Positions 51,197 through 60,460 are shown, numbered from the stretch's first letter. The stretch: 64,000 bases of DNA from Limivicinus sp963617275 (GCA_963617275.1 CAVENX010000043.1:1-64000), one strand, 5' to 3'. The notes: generated from the letters alone by a model not told the origin. Numbers and translations are program-made.

Positions 51197-51895
51197 ATGC
51201 TTAAATCAACGGTTCTGACGTCAGCCGGGAGGGTACATGCCGCCGAGGGACGCTCCTGTGAGGATGTGGTGCTGACTATTGAGACGGAAAGTTTCTGCTT
51301 TTACGGTCTTGCAGACGGGCAGAGCAGAAAAAGATACTGCACGGAGGGCGCGTACATAAGCCTTGCTGCGTCGGCGGAATATATCAGATCGAGCGGCGTG
51401 ACCGCCTGCCGTGCGCAGCGGGATTTTTACGAACTGCAATACGCTCTGGCAAGGACGATACGCGCAGGGCTGGAACGTGCGGCGGAAGAACATTCGGCGG
51501 ATATTTTTGAGTTCGGTTCGACACTGATAGCGATGGCCATCGATCCCGTTTCCGGCAGATATGTGCTGGCGCATCTCGGCGACGGGCGCGTGGCGGGGGT
51601 GCGCGGCGGAGAAACAAGAAATCTCAGTCCGCCGGAAAACGGACTGTGCCTTAACCAGACATGGCTCACCACTTCCCCCGACGCCGCACGGCACATCAGG
51701 GTGTACTCGGGAAGCGTGGCAGCCTACGGCAGGATAATCATGATGAGCGACGGTGCGGACGGCGTGTTCCGGAGAGGCGAACGCCTCGGAAAAGCGGGAC
51801 TTGCCGCAGACAGGAACAGTCAGGCGCTGCTTGAGTACATCGCAGAAAACCGCCCGGACGACGATTCCGCCTGTGTCATAATCGACTGCGATTAA
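51197..51895 (+). CDS. PP2C family Ser/Thr protein phosphatase
   Basis: The 232-residue protein has the PP2C metal motifs: EDVVLTIETES..., FYGLADGQ (DG box), FGSTLIAMAIDP, LAHLGDGRVAGV, IIMMSDGADGVF and the final DDDSACVIID. It is likely to reverse phosphorylation by the kinase-TIR protein encoded convergently 56 bases away; the pairing is inferred from position. The start at 51197 has AAGGAGG; the longer frame from 51125 has no ribosome site. Confidence 0.88.
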   Translation: MLKSTVLTSAGRVHAAEGRSCEDVVLTIETESFCFYGLADGQSRKRYCTEGAYISLAASAEYIRSSGVTACRAQRDFYELQYALARTIRAGLERAAEEHSADIFEFGSTLIAMAIDPVSGRYVLAHLGDGRVAGVRGGETRNLSPPENGLCLNQTWLTTSPDAARHIRVYSGSVAAYGRIIMMSDGADGVFRRGERLGKAGLAADRNSQALLEYIAENRPDDDSACVIIDCD

Positions 51896-51911
51896 GCTAT
51901 ACAAAAGCCTG

Positions 51912-51943
51912 AAACCGTGAACATGGGGATGTTCACGGTTTTT
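51912..51943. terminator. Bidirectional terminator between phosphatase and kinase-TIR genes
   Basis: AAACCGTGAACAT and ATGTTCACGGTTT pair around GGGG with T runs on both sides. Confidence 0.88.
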
Positions 51944-51950
51944 GCATCGT

Positions 51951-54900
51951 TCAGCCTATGACGGCTCTGCCCATTTCTATAAGCTCCTGTGCGGAATAGC
52001 GGTGAAAGCTGCCGAGTACGGGTCTGCTGCTATTGTCATTGTTGTAGTGTTGGGCAAATACGATAAAACTGTTGCCGAGCCTATCGAAGCCCACACAATT
52101 GCCCAATACCGCTTCCGCCGCGGCGCCGCCGTCGTCAAGAACGATAACGGCGGTCATGGGGTAGACGGAGACGACCATCAGCTCATCGCCGATGAAGCCG
52201 CAATCAAAATATTTATACAGCGAATAGGAACCGAAACGTCCGCTCGATTCGACGCGGTTGAGGACATCGCCGCTGCGGGAGTATTCGGTGATACCACCGT
52301 CATCGACGGCAAACAGCCGCCCGGCAGGGGAAAGTACGAGCCTGTACAGATCGTATTTATTGGGCGCGGCGTCGAGGTAAGCGGCAGCGTGACCGACGCT
52401 GATACTGCCGCCGTCAATGCCGCGTATGCACAGCGAAAGTGCGCTCGAGCCGTCGTCAGCCATGGTGCAGAGCAGGTACATGGCTTCGCCGCGCTCAATA
52501 TCCCAGATATATGTATCCCACAACACCTCATGCGTCAATGCCGCGCCGGTATCCGGAAACGCGCCGGAGACGGAGAGAAAGCGGTTTCCGCCCCTGTCAA
52601 AAGCCACAAAAATACAGTCTTCTTCCGAGCCGCTTTTCAGCGCGAAGCGGATGTACTTGTCCGTAACGCCGAGTGAGGACGGAGCAAACGAGCAGCCGCC
52701 GGGACAGGCATATACGGCGACGGTCGATACATCGGCGCTCCCCGGCGTCCATGAGCAAAGGCGTATTCCGCCGCTTTCCTCTGACGCGGCATAGTACATT
52801 CTGCCGCCAAAGAAAGCCGCGTCCTCAACGTGCAGGCTTTTGTCCGAGTATATCGGTTCCTCCGACAAAAGCGCGCTTTCGTCACGCAGGGACACTATAT
52901 AAGATCCGAACTCGCCGGGGTTATACTCATAATCGTAGGAATAGTAGCGCGGAGTTGAGCGGAGATAGAAATATTCACCGTCGGCGGAGGAGCCTGAAAG
53001 AGAAATCTCCGTATCGGAATATCCGGCTTCGCCGCTTTCGGCAGACGGGAGCGTTATGCCGGTGCAGGTGTTTTCGCGTGTATCGGTCACATAGAGCCTG
53101 CCTCCGTCAAGAAGTGCGAAGCGGCTCAGCGCGCCGCCGGATTCATACATGTAATTTATTATGTTCCCGCAGGTGTCGGAAGACATTGCAAGCTCGGTGA
53201 AATTATCATCATAGCTGCCTAACTCATATTTTACAACGGCATCCAGTGTGCGGACAAAAACATGTCCGCCGTCGGCAGGAATACAAACATCCTCAAGCTC
53301 CGGCAGGAAGTATTTCATTATGGCGGGAACTGTCTTTTCTGTGAAGTCAAACGATGTCATACAGCCGCTGCGGAGAATGGCGTATATGCCGTTTTCCGAA
53401 ATCCTGCTGAAAATCACGGGTGAGCCGAAATCATACTTGCGCAGTTTTTCACCGGCATTGAGATCAAGAAGCTCGCAGAAATCGGCAAACACAAAAGCCG
53501 CTGCCTTTGTGTGTACGCTCCCGTCGGTATAGTCTACAGGTTCTATGCGGTAGTCATAGCCCACGCCGAACCTTTCTTCCTCAATGCAGCAGACGGTTTC
53601 GCCCTTTTCCAGATCGAATATAAACAGATTTGCCGCTCTTGAATCATTGAAGATGCCCTCGCCGATGTGCGCCGTCAAATCATAGGAGCTGCATCCGACA
53701 AGATAATTATCGATCACTTTTATCGCATTAATATAATCAGGCACGGTGACAACTTCGCTGACGGCGCCGGAGGAGAGGTCAAGATAAAAGATAGTGCTGA
53801 GCGCGCTTTCCTGAAAATTCAGGAGGGAATCCGAAAGCGAGAAAAACAGTCCCTTTTCATCTGGATCAAAAACGAGCAGCTCTTCGGTGTACTCAAATTC
53901 GGAAAATTTATCGTCAAGCAGATAGTTCTTTGATACCTCGCCTGTGCGGGTGTCCATTACCGCAATGTAACAAGCCTTATTAAACGACTCGTCATACTCA
54001 GTATAAGTTACCGCGGCAAAACTGCCGTCGGACGAAAGAAGAAGCTCATGTATATATTTATCGCTCAGCTGCGTCAGCTCACCCGATTCATAGTTCCAGC
54101 GGTAAAGCTTTGAATAGCTTAATATAAGCATCTCCGGTCTGTCCGGAATGAGCCGCTCAGTGGAAAAATCAAGCGGGCTGATGCCTTCCGATAAGTATAC
54201 GGAATCAATGAGCCTGAAATCAATATCCCTTATGCAGACGCGCTTGTATTCATCTTCAAGCGTGAGAATATGCTCTCCGTCGCCGCAGGCGAGCATTTTA
54301 TATACATTCTCCGAGGAAAAGCGTTTTACTGCCTTGAATGTGCTTTCATATCCGGGCATCACATACGCGCCGACGGCGTCTGCAAGGAGCTTTTCCGCAT
54401 CGGCAAGCACGGGTCTGTCCTGCGTTTCGGAGGGCAGCGCACGCAGAGCAAGCTCTATCGCGCCTGTTGTGTCGTCTGCCTCAAGACGCTTGCTTGCCTG
54501 TTCGGTGAGAAACATCGACTCGTTGATCAGCGCGGCTTCATACTCCTCCTCTATGCGCTTCGCCTGCTTGGCGATAGTGGAGGCTCTGTCGGCGGCGTAT
54601 ACGCCGAAAGCGGATGCGATGACTGCCATGACGGCGGCGGCGCTGGCGGCACGGCGCAGCCGGTATACTTTTTCCCGCTGCCGAAGGGAATCAAAGGTCG
54701 TGGAGAGCATGGGCGCGGCCAGCTTCAGAAGCGCATCGCCCCTTATCCTGCCAAGCACCTCTTTAAGCGTTTTACCCCTTGCGTCCGCCGCGATAAGCAG
54801 ATCGCCGCCCGGCGTTTCCTCAAGAAGCCGCGGCGGAAAGGACTGCTCCGGCTCTCCGCCGGTGAGAAGCGCCAGAACGCGTGAGCGGTCGTGATATTCA

Positions 54901-56240
54901 AGAAAAATGTCGATCTCCTCATTGACCCAGCGGGAATCGCCCGTGCCGGGAGAGCAGATGACAATGAGCCATTCCGAGTTTCTGAGCACTTCCCTGAGCT
55001 GCTTTGCATAGTCATAGCCGCTTGAAAGTTCGCCCTCGTCCACATAGCAGCGCCTGAACGGCCTGCGCACGGCGGAAATTTCTTTCGGGGCGCGGAAGCG
55101 CTCGAGCCGCTTCTGCACCTCAAGCGCGGCGCGGTTGTCAATATCGCCGTGCCGGTATGAGATGAAAGCGCTGAAAGCGGTGTTTGAAAGGGGAGTGACC
55201 GTAAGGGGCAGAGCGTTGAGGAAAGCCTCGACGTCCTCAAGCATTTCATCTGCGGAGCGGTATCTCTCCGACGGTTCGTTTTCCAGCGCCTTTGCTATTA
55301 TGCGCTGGAGCTTGTCCGTCAGGTGGCGCGGACAATTGATACGGTAGAGCTTCATCGCGTCGATGTATCTCCCGCTCCGGTTGGAAATAAGCTCGGAGGA
55401 GGTATATCTTTTCCCGGTCAGCAGGTTGAGGAGAACACAGCCCGCGGAATATATATCCGCCGCCGGAGTCAGCACGAGTGTGCCGTCGTTGTGCAGAAGT
55501 ATTTCGGGCGCGGCAAAGCCCTGCGTGACGAAAACGATACGGTCGGAAATCATGTCCGTATGCCCGTCCGTCAGCGGCCTTGCGCAGCCGAAATCTATCA
55601 GCGTGAGGATGCTTTCGCCTTCCGTGAGTGAGCCTTGTATAAAAATGTTGCCGGTCTGGACATCAAGATGCAGAAAGCCCGCGCCGTGTATTTCCTTCAG
55701 CGCATACAGAAGCTGCCGCACGACGGAAAAGCATTGGCGCAGAGGGAGCATCATGCGGCTTTTGACGCAGGAGGAAAGCGCTGTACCCTTGAGGGAAAGA
55801 GAATCCATTACGGTGAAAACGTTGCCGATGACGCGCCCGTCCCGACCGGGCAGAACACACTCCTCCCGCTGCGCGGATTCCTTGATGGGCAGGGCATGTA
55901 TCGCGGTTCTGTAAAGGCTTTTGCTTATCGCTTCCTCGCGCAGCTGCATCGTCTTGCAAAGGAGCAGGTATTCTTCCGCTTCCGCACTCTCCGTCTCGGG
56001 TACGATCTCTCCGTCGTCGCGGCGGATAAAGTCGTGCGCGGCGCAGACGGGAAAGCACTCCTTGAGAACGTAGTCAAACCCGTCGCTGACCGCCGTATCA
56101 CCGGTTTTTGCATATCTGACGGCGGGATAAATAATACTGCCCCCGCCGAAACCTATCGGCTCTCCGGATATTTCATATACGCTTCCGCTTTCAAAGCCTA
56201 TTTTTGTGCCGGGCGGAAGCGGATGCCTTGTATCTCTCAT
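51951..56240 (-). CDS. Ser/Thr kinase-TIR-transmembrane-beta-propeller fusion
   Basis: 1,429 residues. Kinase at about 17-340: glycine loop GFGGGSIIY, Lys in YVLKECF (about 60), HLDVQTGNIF with catalytic Asp (about 193), DFGCARPL (about 216), FAAPEI. TIR domain at about 355-510: AFISYRHGDIDN, CYVDEGELSSGYDYAKQLRE, and SRWVNEEIDIF with the Glu expected in NAD-cleaving TIRs. One membrane helix (AAVMAVIASAFGVYAADRA, about 535-553), a coiled coil (EQASKRLEADDTTGAIELALRAL, split here as TGAIELALRAL) and about 800 residues of beta-propeller-like repeats outside the cell follow. The ATG at 56240 (GAGG upstream) is preferred to the TTG at 56261. Confidence 0.88.
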   Translation of the reverse strand: MRDTRHPLPPGTKIGFESGSVYEISGEPIGFGGGSIIYPAVRYAKTGDTAVSDGFDYVLKECFPVCAAHDFIRRDDGEIVPETESAEAEEYLLLCKTMQLREEAISKSLYRTAIHALPIKESAQREECVLPGRDGRVIGNVFTVMDSLSLKGTALSSCVKSRMMLPLRQCFSVVRQLLYALKEIHGAGFLHLDVQTGNIFIQGSLTEGESILTLIDFGCARPLTDGHTDMISDRIVFVTQGFAAPEILLHNDGTLVLTPAADIYSAGCVLLNLLTGKRYTSSELISNRSGRYIDAMKLYRINCPRHLTDKLQRIIAKALENEPSERYRSADEMLEDVEAFLNALPLTVTPLSNTAFSAFISYRHGDIDNRAALEVQKRLERFRAPKEISAVRRPFRRCYVDEGELSSGYDYAKQLREVLRNSEWLIVICSPGTGDSRWVNEEIDIFLEYHDRSRVLALLTGGEPEQSFPPRLLEETPGGDLLIAADARGKTLKEVLGRIRGDALLKLAAPMLSTTFDSLRQREKVYRLRRAASAAAVMAVIASAFGVYAADRASTIAKQAKRIEEEYEAALINESMFLTEQASKRLEADDTTGAIELALRALPSETQDRPVLADAEKLLADAVGAYVMPGYESTFKAVKRFSSENVYKMLACGDGEHILTLEDEYKRVCIRDIDFRLIDSVYLSEGISPLDFSTERLIPDRPEMLILSYSKLYRWNYESGELTQLSDKYIHELLLSSDGSFAAVTYTEYDESFNKACYIAVMDTRTGEVSKNYLLDDKFSEFEYTEELLVFDPDEKGLFFSLSDSLLNFQESALSTIFYLDLSSGAVSEVVTVPDYINAIKVIDNYLVGCSSYDLTAHIGEGIFNDSRAANLFIFDLEKGETVCCIEEERFGVGYDYRIEPVDYTDGSVHTKAAAFVFADFCELLDLNAGEKLRKYDFGSPVIFSRISENGIYAILRSGCMTSFDFTEKTVPAIMKYFLPELEDVCIPADGGHVFVRTLDAVVKYELGSYDDNFTELAMSSDTCGNIINYMYESGGALSRFALLDGGRLYVTDTRENTCTGITLPSAESGEAGYSDTEISLSGSSADGEYFYLRSTPRYYSYDYEYNPGEFGSYIVSLRDESALLSEEPIYSDKSLHVEDAAFFGGRMYYAASEESGGIRLCSWTPGSADVSTVAVYACPGGCSFAPSSLGVTDKYIRFALKSGSEEDCIFVAFDRGGNRFLSVSGAFPDTGAALTHEVLWDTYIWDIERGEAMYLLCTMADDGSSALSLCIRGIDGGSISVGHAAAYLDAAPNKYDLYRLVLSPAGRLFAVDDGGITEYSRSGDVLNRVESSGRFGSYSLYKYFDCGFIGDELMVVSVYPMTAVIVLDDGGAAAEAVLGNCVGFDRLGNSFIVFAQHYNNDNSSRPVLGSFHRYSAQELIEMGRAVIG

Positions 56241-56257
56241 TTCTCTGCCCTCACGCT

Positions 56258-57871
56258 TCAAAGCATTCCTTTATCTCTGAATCTTTTCTGCCACAGGGAA
56301 ACGGATTTGGGGCTTACCTCGTATTCCGCGGCAAAATCGCCGAGACTTATTGTCTTTTTCCGCACGATCCAATCCCTTACGATCGCAAGCTGTTCTTCCT
56401 CGCTGTGCTTTCTGTTGGGCTTCGGCGCTCTTCTCGGATTCTTTATTTCTTCGCACAGTATCGCATAGGTCTCGGAGGGGTCGTATTCCGCGGTGCTTGA
56501 GACTATGGACAGGAAAATGCTCGTCTCCATTACGTGCGGATAATACAGCTCCGGCAGGTTTGCCGCCCTGAGAAATTCCTCGCATACGCGCTGAAAATCA
56601 CACAGATGTTCAAAGGTCAGGTTTTCATCCGTCGCTTCAAAGCACCAGCAAAGCCCCGACGCTATCCACAGCAGATACAGCATATCGCTCTTTTCTACCT
56701 CGTCTCTGCCGAGCAGGATATTGTATACGTGCTCTTTGAAATCCTTTGTTGCGTCCGCGGAGGAAAGCTCCATATCCTTATTGGCGGAAACGGCAAACGA
56801 ACCGAGATAGCGGTTGCGGCATTCAACGACCGTCCCGAGCAGCGCGTCCGAAAACTTTTTGTCGAGCAGCATCCTGTCGTCCGGGATCATTTCAAGCGCC
56901 TCCTCACTCGGTTCATCGTCAATAAGCTTCATCAGCTGCGACAGATCGGAGGAGTCTTCGCCCGTGTATGTATCGTCAGAAAATCTGCACACAAACGCAA
57001 GCAGATTGCGGTAGAGCGTCTGTGCGGAACGGGAGGGTATATCCAGATGCGGCGCGTTTTTTAGCAGCCACGTCATAAAGCGCTCGTCCCTGTCGTCGGG
57101 ATGGTGCATCCATTCCGACGTGCCGCTGCCGAGTATAGCGGGAGCAAGTGCCGTCCAGCCTTCCATCCTGACAGATAAGTTTTTTTCGACCCCGGCGGAG
57201 CTTTTATCGTACTCCGCTTTCAGCCTTTCCGTGGTTTCAAGATCGGCGCCCGTTAAAAAGGCATAAGCTTCTATTATATCCTCGGAGCGTGTAAAGCGCA
57301 TGCACTCGCCCGTGTCGAAAACGCGCAGGAGAAACTGCTGCATCTCGTTGAGCGTGAAGCCGAGAACATGGCCAAGATCAAAAGCCTCATGCCGGGTGAG
57401 CCTTGTCCGGTACATTTCCTTGGCAAGCCTTTTTGCCTTTGCCGCGCCTGCCGTTTTCCCCAGCTTTTCCTCGTAGCTTTCCGGGGTGTGCCACGCCTTT
57501 GTTATCAGATAGCGGCTGTATTCCTCGTCCTGTTCATATCTTAGGGCGATGTCCGCGAGCACGCGCTCATACGCTTCGCTTTCCTCCGCACTCATGGAAG
57601 AGGCATGGTCGGCGTTTATGTCCGTAAAGGAGCAGTGTATTCCCTCGCCGACGTATTCAAACCCGCCGTCGCTCCCGGCACGTGCCTGAAGAAGCCGCAT
57701 GAGCATGAAGCGGCTGGAATAGGAGAAATCGACGACAGTCTTTTTAAGAACCGCGACACGTGCGGAAGGAGCCGCTTTCAGCAGATTGCTGCCCATAAGA
57801 TCCCACAGCTGCGCAAGCTCACTGTCAAAAGAGCTGAGATATCTGTCCCATATAAGCTCCGTATATTCCAT
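56258..57871 (-). CDS. Unknown 537-residue protein with C-terminal helix-turn-helix, kinase-TIR partner
   Basis: No family recognised for most of it. The central part has TRLTRHEAFDLGHVLGFTL followed by NEMQQFLLRVFDTGE, like the helix-rich module seen in other kinase-associated proteins (L-x-R-x-x-x-x-x-L-G-x-x-L-G-L). The C-terminus (SEEEQLAIVRDWIVRKKTIS, GDFAAEYEVSPKSVSLWQKR) is a transposase-like helix-turn-helix. It ends 18 bases before the kinase-TIR start and on the same strand, so the two form an operon. It may be the kinase's regulated DNA-binding or adaptor partner. Confidence 0.7.
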   Translation of the reverse strand: MEYTELIWDRYLSSFDSELAQLWDLMGSNLLKAAPSARVAVLKKTVVDFSYSSRFMLMRLLQARAGSDGGFEYVGEGIHCSFTDINADHASSMSAEESEAYERVLADIALRYEQDEEYSRYLITKAWHTPESYEEKLGKTAGAAKAKRLAKEMYRTRLTRHEAFDLGHVLGFTLNEMQQFLLRVFDTGECMRFTRSEDIIEAYAFLTGADLETTERLKAEYDKSSAGVEKNLSVRMEGWTALAPAILGSGTSEWMHHPDDRDERFMTWLLKNAPHLDIPSRSAQTLYRNLLAFVCRFSDDTYTGEDSSDLSQLMKLIDDEPSEEALEMIPDDRMLLDKKFSDALLGTVVECRNRYLGSFAVSANKDMELSSADATKDFKEHVYNILLGRDEVEKSDMLYLLWIASGLCWCFEATDENLTFEHLCDFQRVCEEFLRAANLPELYYPHVMETSIFLSIVSSTAEYDPSETYAILCEEIKNPRRAPKPNRKHSEEEQLAIVRDWIVRKKTISLGDFAAEYEVSPKSVSLWQKRFRDKGML

Positions 57872-57910
57872 AGACCGGCACTCCTTTATATAGTGTGTTG
57901 ATAGCGGCGC

Positions 57911-57929
57911 GAATGAAAAACCTAAAAAC
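57911..57929 (+). promoter_or_regulatory. Shared motif, copy 2, in the divergent promoter region
   Basis: GAATGAAAAACCTAAAAAC lies between the minus-strand kinase operon and the plus-strand lipoprotein gene. It matches the PP2C upstream motif (51101-51126) in both halves, in the same orientation. Confidence 0.35.
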
Positions 57930-58005
57930 TTCTCCTTTCAGATACGGTATATATTCGTATCATCAGGAGCAAATATTCAAAATAAGATAATAAGGAGAAA
58001 TCAAC

Positions 58006-58512
58006 ATGAAAAAACTTACAAGACTTACTGCCCTTGTTCTGGCAGCCGTCTGCCTCTTTTCTGTGATCGGCATAACCGCTTGCGCAGATCACCAGAGCGG
58101 TTTCGAAAAATTTGAGGGCGTGTCCCGTCAGGAAAAGGATGCCCAGAAGCTTCAGGAAATCTATGACGACCTTATTTACCGCATCTATCAGTTCGACCCA
58201 GACATAATGCTTCCCAATTTTGAGGACATGAACGACATTGACGACATCTGCATCAAGTATGTTCAGGCACAGCGCGGCACGGCAAGAGGACAGAAACTTT
58301 ACATCGAGCCCGACGGAGATGTCCGCTGGTACGCGAAGGACGGATGCAAGGTAAAGGTCTATGCAAAGTACAAGGACTATTCTCTTGTTGAGCTTATGAT
58401 GAACGACAAAGAGTCCGAAGGAACCATCGCGTGGATGCCAACGACCTATGTGGTGAACAAATGGAGCGCAAAGATCAGCAGCGACAGGACGCGTGCGGCA
58501 AGAGGCTGGTAA
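58006..58512 (+). CDS. Putative lipoprotein of the kinase-TIR region
   Basis: This 168-residue protein has a signal peptide (KKLTRLTALVLAAVCLFSVIG) with a lipobox-like ITAC at residues 23-26, so it is probably lipidated and exported. The mature part is charged (FEKFEGVSRQEKDAQKLQEI) and has one likely globular domain with YIEPDGDVRWYAKDG and MPTTYVVNKW. I do not recognise a family. AAGGAG precedes the start. It is divergent from the kinase operon and followed by the YbjN-like gene. Confidence 0.7.
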   Translation: MKKLTRLTALVLAAVCLFSVIGITACADHQSGFEKFEGVSRQEKDAQKLQEIYDDLIYRIYQFDPDIMLPNFEDMNDIDDICIKYVQAQRGTARGQKLYIEPDGDVRWYAKDGCKVKVYAKYKDYSLVELMMNDKESEGTIAWMPTTYVVNKWSAKISSDRTRAARGW

Positions 58513-58594
58513 AATACTTTTATATTATATATTGCCCTATATGAAAAAACAAGAATAAGCTTAAAAAAAGATTAATAAAAAGAGGAAGATCAAA

Positions 58595-59311
58595 GTGGCT
58601 GTTGAAAAAATAAGAGATCTGATCGGGCAGGTTGAAAATGACGAAAAACGCAGCGATAAAACGGATTCCATGATACGGCGGCTTGAAGCAAAACAGGCGG
58701 AATTGGGCGGCGATGCCGCGGAAGAGCAGGCGGACGGATCAGTAGAAGAGCGTATCGCGGAAGCAGTGGATACCCCGTTCAACGGCGGATCCTGTGATGA
58801 TCCACAGGAGTTTATGGAAACGGCGACGGCTGCGGTCACGGCTTTCTTTGATAAACGCGGCTGGCGTTACAGCAAATTCATTTCAAGACCGGATATTGTG
58901 GTTTATCAATTGGGTTTTAATCTTCAGAATTGCAATCTGAATATGAGAGTATACATTGAGGAATCGCCGCGGGCTTGCCGGATCGACGCCATCCTCCCGA
59001 TCACAGCGGATAAAACATATGAGTATCTTCTCTGCGAGGCGATAGTAAAAATAAACTATGATAAACGCTTTGGCGCGTTTTATTATGATGAAAGCACAGG
59101 CGAGGTGTCGTACCGGTACAGCTTCCCTATCGCTCACGGGGTGTATATGGATGAGCTGGAGCAGGTCTTTTCAGCGGTGCAGCACACGGCTGCCGCCAAT
59201 TATGCCGAGATCGTGAAGCATTGTGTGGGGAAGTACAAAATAAAAGAGATCACCGATATCCTGAAAAAGACGGACGCTCTCGTCACCGATCTGAACGACG
59301 ACGGAGTATGA
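58595..59311 (+). CDS. YbjN-like (secretion-chaperone-fold) protein
   Basis: The 238-residue protein has an N-terminal coiled coil (RDLIGQVENDEKRSDKTDSM) and a YbjN/type III chaperone-like domain: FFDKRGWRYSKFISRPDIVVY, LQNCNLNMRVYIEESPRA, LLCEAIVKINYDKRFGAFYYD and a GEVSYRYSFPI strand followed by helices. Proteins of this fold bind partner proteins; they often sit near signalling genes. It follows the lipoprotein gene by 82 bases and probably shares its transcript. Confidence 0.7.
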   Translation: MAVEKIRDLIGQVENDEKRSDKTDSMIRRLEAKQAELGGDAAEEQADGSVEERIAEAVDTPFNGGSCDDPQEFMETATAAVTAFFDKRGWRYSKFISRPDIVVYQLGFNLQNCNLNMRVYIEESPRACRIDAILPITADKTYEYLLCEAIVKINYDKRFGAFYYDESTGEVSYRYSFPIAHGVYMDELEQVFSAVQHTAAANYAEIVKHCVGKYKIKEITDILKKTDALVTDLNDDGV

Positions 59312-59364
59312 CCCTCTTCCGAAAAGCACAGGCGTTTCGGGGAATTGCGAAAAATCAAAAAAAC

Positions 59365-59400
59365 AAGACCGTCGGCTTGAAACGTTCAGCCGACGGTCTT
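59365..59400 (+). terminator. Terminator of the lipoprotein/YbjN operon
   Basis: AAGACCGTCGGCT and AGCCGACGGTCTT pair around ten bases. A-rich sequence precedes the stem; the T run on the plus strand is short. Confidence 0.7.
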
Positions 59401-59424
59401 GGGCTTTAAAGCCGTGTATGTCCA

Positions 59425-59471
59425 TCTGGTTATATAAAAAATAACGAATCTGGATATTTGAAATAACCAGA
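59425..59471. promoter_or_regulatory. Inverted repeat ahead of the ECF transporter gene
   Basis: TCTGGTTAT (59425-59433) and ATAACCAGA (59463-59471) are perfect inverted copies 29 bases apart, about 45 bases upstream of the start. It may be the stem of a leader RNA or a repressor site; I could not match it to a known riboswitch. Confidence 0.4.
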
Positions 59472-59516
59472 GAAGAGAGTATCTTAATGCCATTCCAAAA
59501 ACAGGAGATACTTCAC

Positions 59517-60104
59517 ATGAATCATAAAAAAATTCTTCGTCTGACACAGGGCGCACTGATCGCGGCACTGGCCTTTGTGGTTTTTCAGTTTCTTCGTTTT
59601 GATATTCCCGTCGGGACGGAGCGCACGGCGGTGCATCTCGGAAACGCCGTGGTCGTGCTGGGCGCATTGCTTCTGGGCGGGGGCTGGGGAGGCGCTGCGG
59701 GCGCGATCGGCCTGACCGTTGCCGACCTTTTCAGCGGCTATGTCACAAGCGCACCGAAAACCTTTGTTCTCAAGCTTGTGATCGGCCTGATCGTTGGGCT
59801 TGTGAGCCGCAGATTTTTCAGCATCGAGAAGGAAGAGTCCGTCAAGGCGCAGACGCGCATAGCGCTCATTTCATCCGCCTGCGCTCTTGCCTGCAATGTG
59901 GTGCTCGATCCGCTTTTCGGCTATTTCTACAAAACCTATCTCTTCGGCATCCCTCAGGACATGGCGGCGGCGCTTGCAAAGATCGGTTCTCTGGCTACGC
60001 TGACAAACGCCGTTATTTCTACCGTTGTAGTTACCGTGCTCTGGCCCGCGCTCTACACCGTGCTTCGCCGCGCCGGACTTCTCGTCTGGGAGCGCGGGAA
60101 ATAA
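59517..60104 (+). CDS. ECF transporter S component
   Basis: The 195-residue membrane protein has six helices: ALIAALAFVVFQFLRFDIPVG, HLGNAVVVLGALLLGGGWGG, AIGLTVADLFSGY, FVLKLVIGLIVGLVSRR and two more. The GN-rich second helix and LKLVIGLIVG resemble substrate-binding S components of group II ECF transporters. Its A/T module is encoded elsewhere. A vitamin or metabolite substrate cannot be named. AGGAG precedes the ATG at 59517. Confidence 0.85.
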   Translation: MNHKKILRLTQGALIAALAFVVFQFLRFDIPVGTERTAVHLGNAVVVLGALLLGGGWGGAAGAIGLTVADLFSGYVTSAPKTFVLKLVIGLIVGLVSRRFFSIEKEESVKAQTRIALISSACALACNVVLDPLFGYFYKTYLFGIPQDMAAALAKIGSLATLTNAVISTVVVTVLWPALYTVLRRAGLLVWERGK

Positions 60105-60157
60105 TTTCGGCGCGCACAGATTAGCGGACTGAAAATTAAATATAGGTCAAAACAGGG

Positions 60158-60186
60158 GCAGCGGCAAAATTTACATTTGCCGCTGC
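60158..60186 (+). terminator. Hairpin after the ECF transporter gene
   Basis: A perfect 11-base stem around ATTTACA, 54 bases past the stop. A weak T run follows. Confidence 0.5.
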
Positions 60187-60253
60187 TCAGCTTGTCAAAA
60201 AGAGCCCGACAGTTCCGATGAAATGCGGTGTGTATCCGTTCCCCGTCAGACCG

Positions 60254-60318
60254 TCACGGAGCGAGTGTCGAATTGTTCGCCTGCGGCGAACAACTGAGGC
60301 ACAGAGCGAAGTGCAGCC
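60254..60318. repeat. 65-base interspersed repeat, copy 2
   Basis: Same sequence as 39371-39435 with two substitutions, in the same orientation, including the TTGTTCGCC/GGCGAACAA hairpin. Here too it is intergenic. Confidence 0.8.
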
Positions 60319-60460
60319 AAAGGCAAAAAGAATATCCGGCAGCCGTTGAAGACCGTCGGATATTCAGGGAGAAAGAGAAAAGAGAGGATAGGAAATTATC
60401 TATAAGCAGCAAGTCCGCGCCGCATAAAGCCGCAGCGGGCTTGGCTCAAGCTGATTTGTG

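Larger units (their letters stand above)
60105..60460. other. Non-coding gap with terminator and interspersed repeat
   Basis: The stem GCAGCGGCAAA/TTTGCCGCTGC (60158-60186) follows the ECF gene, then a 65-base repeat (60254-60318). No gene is seen here. Confidence 0.55.
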
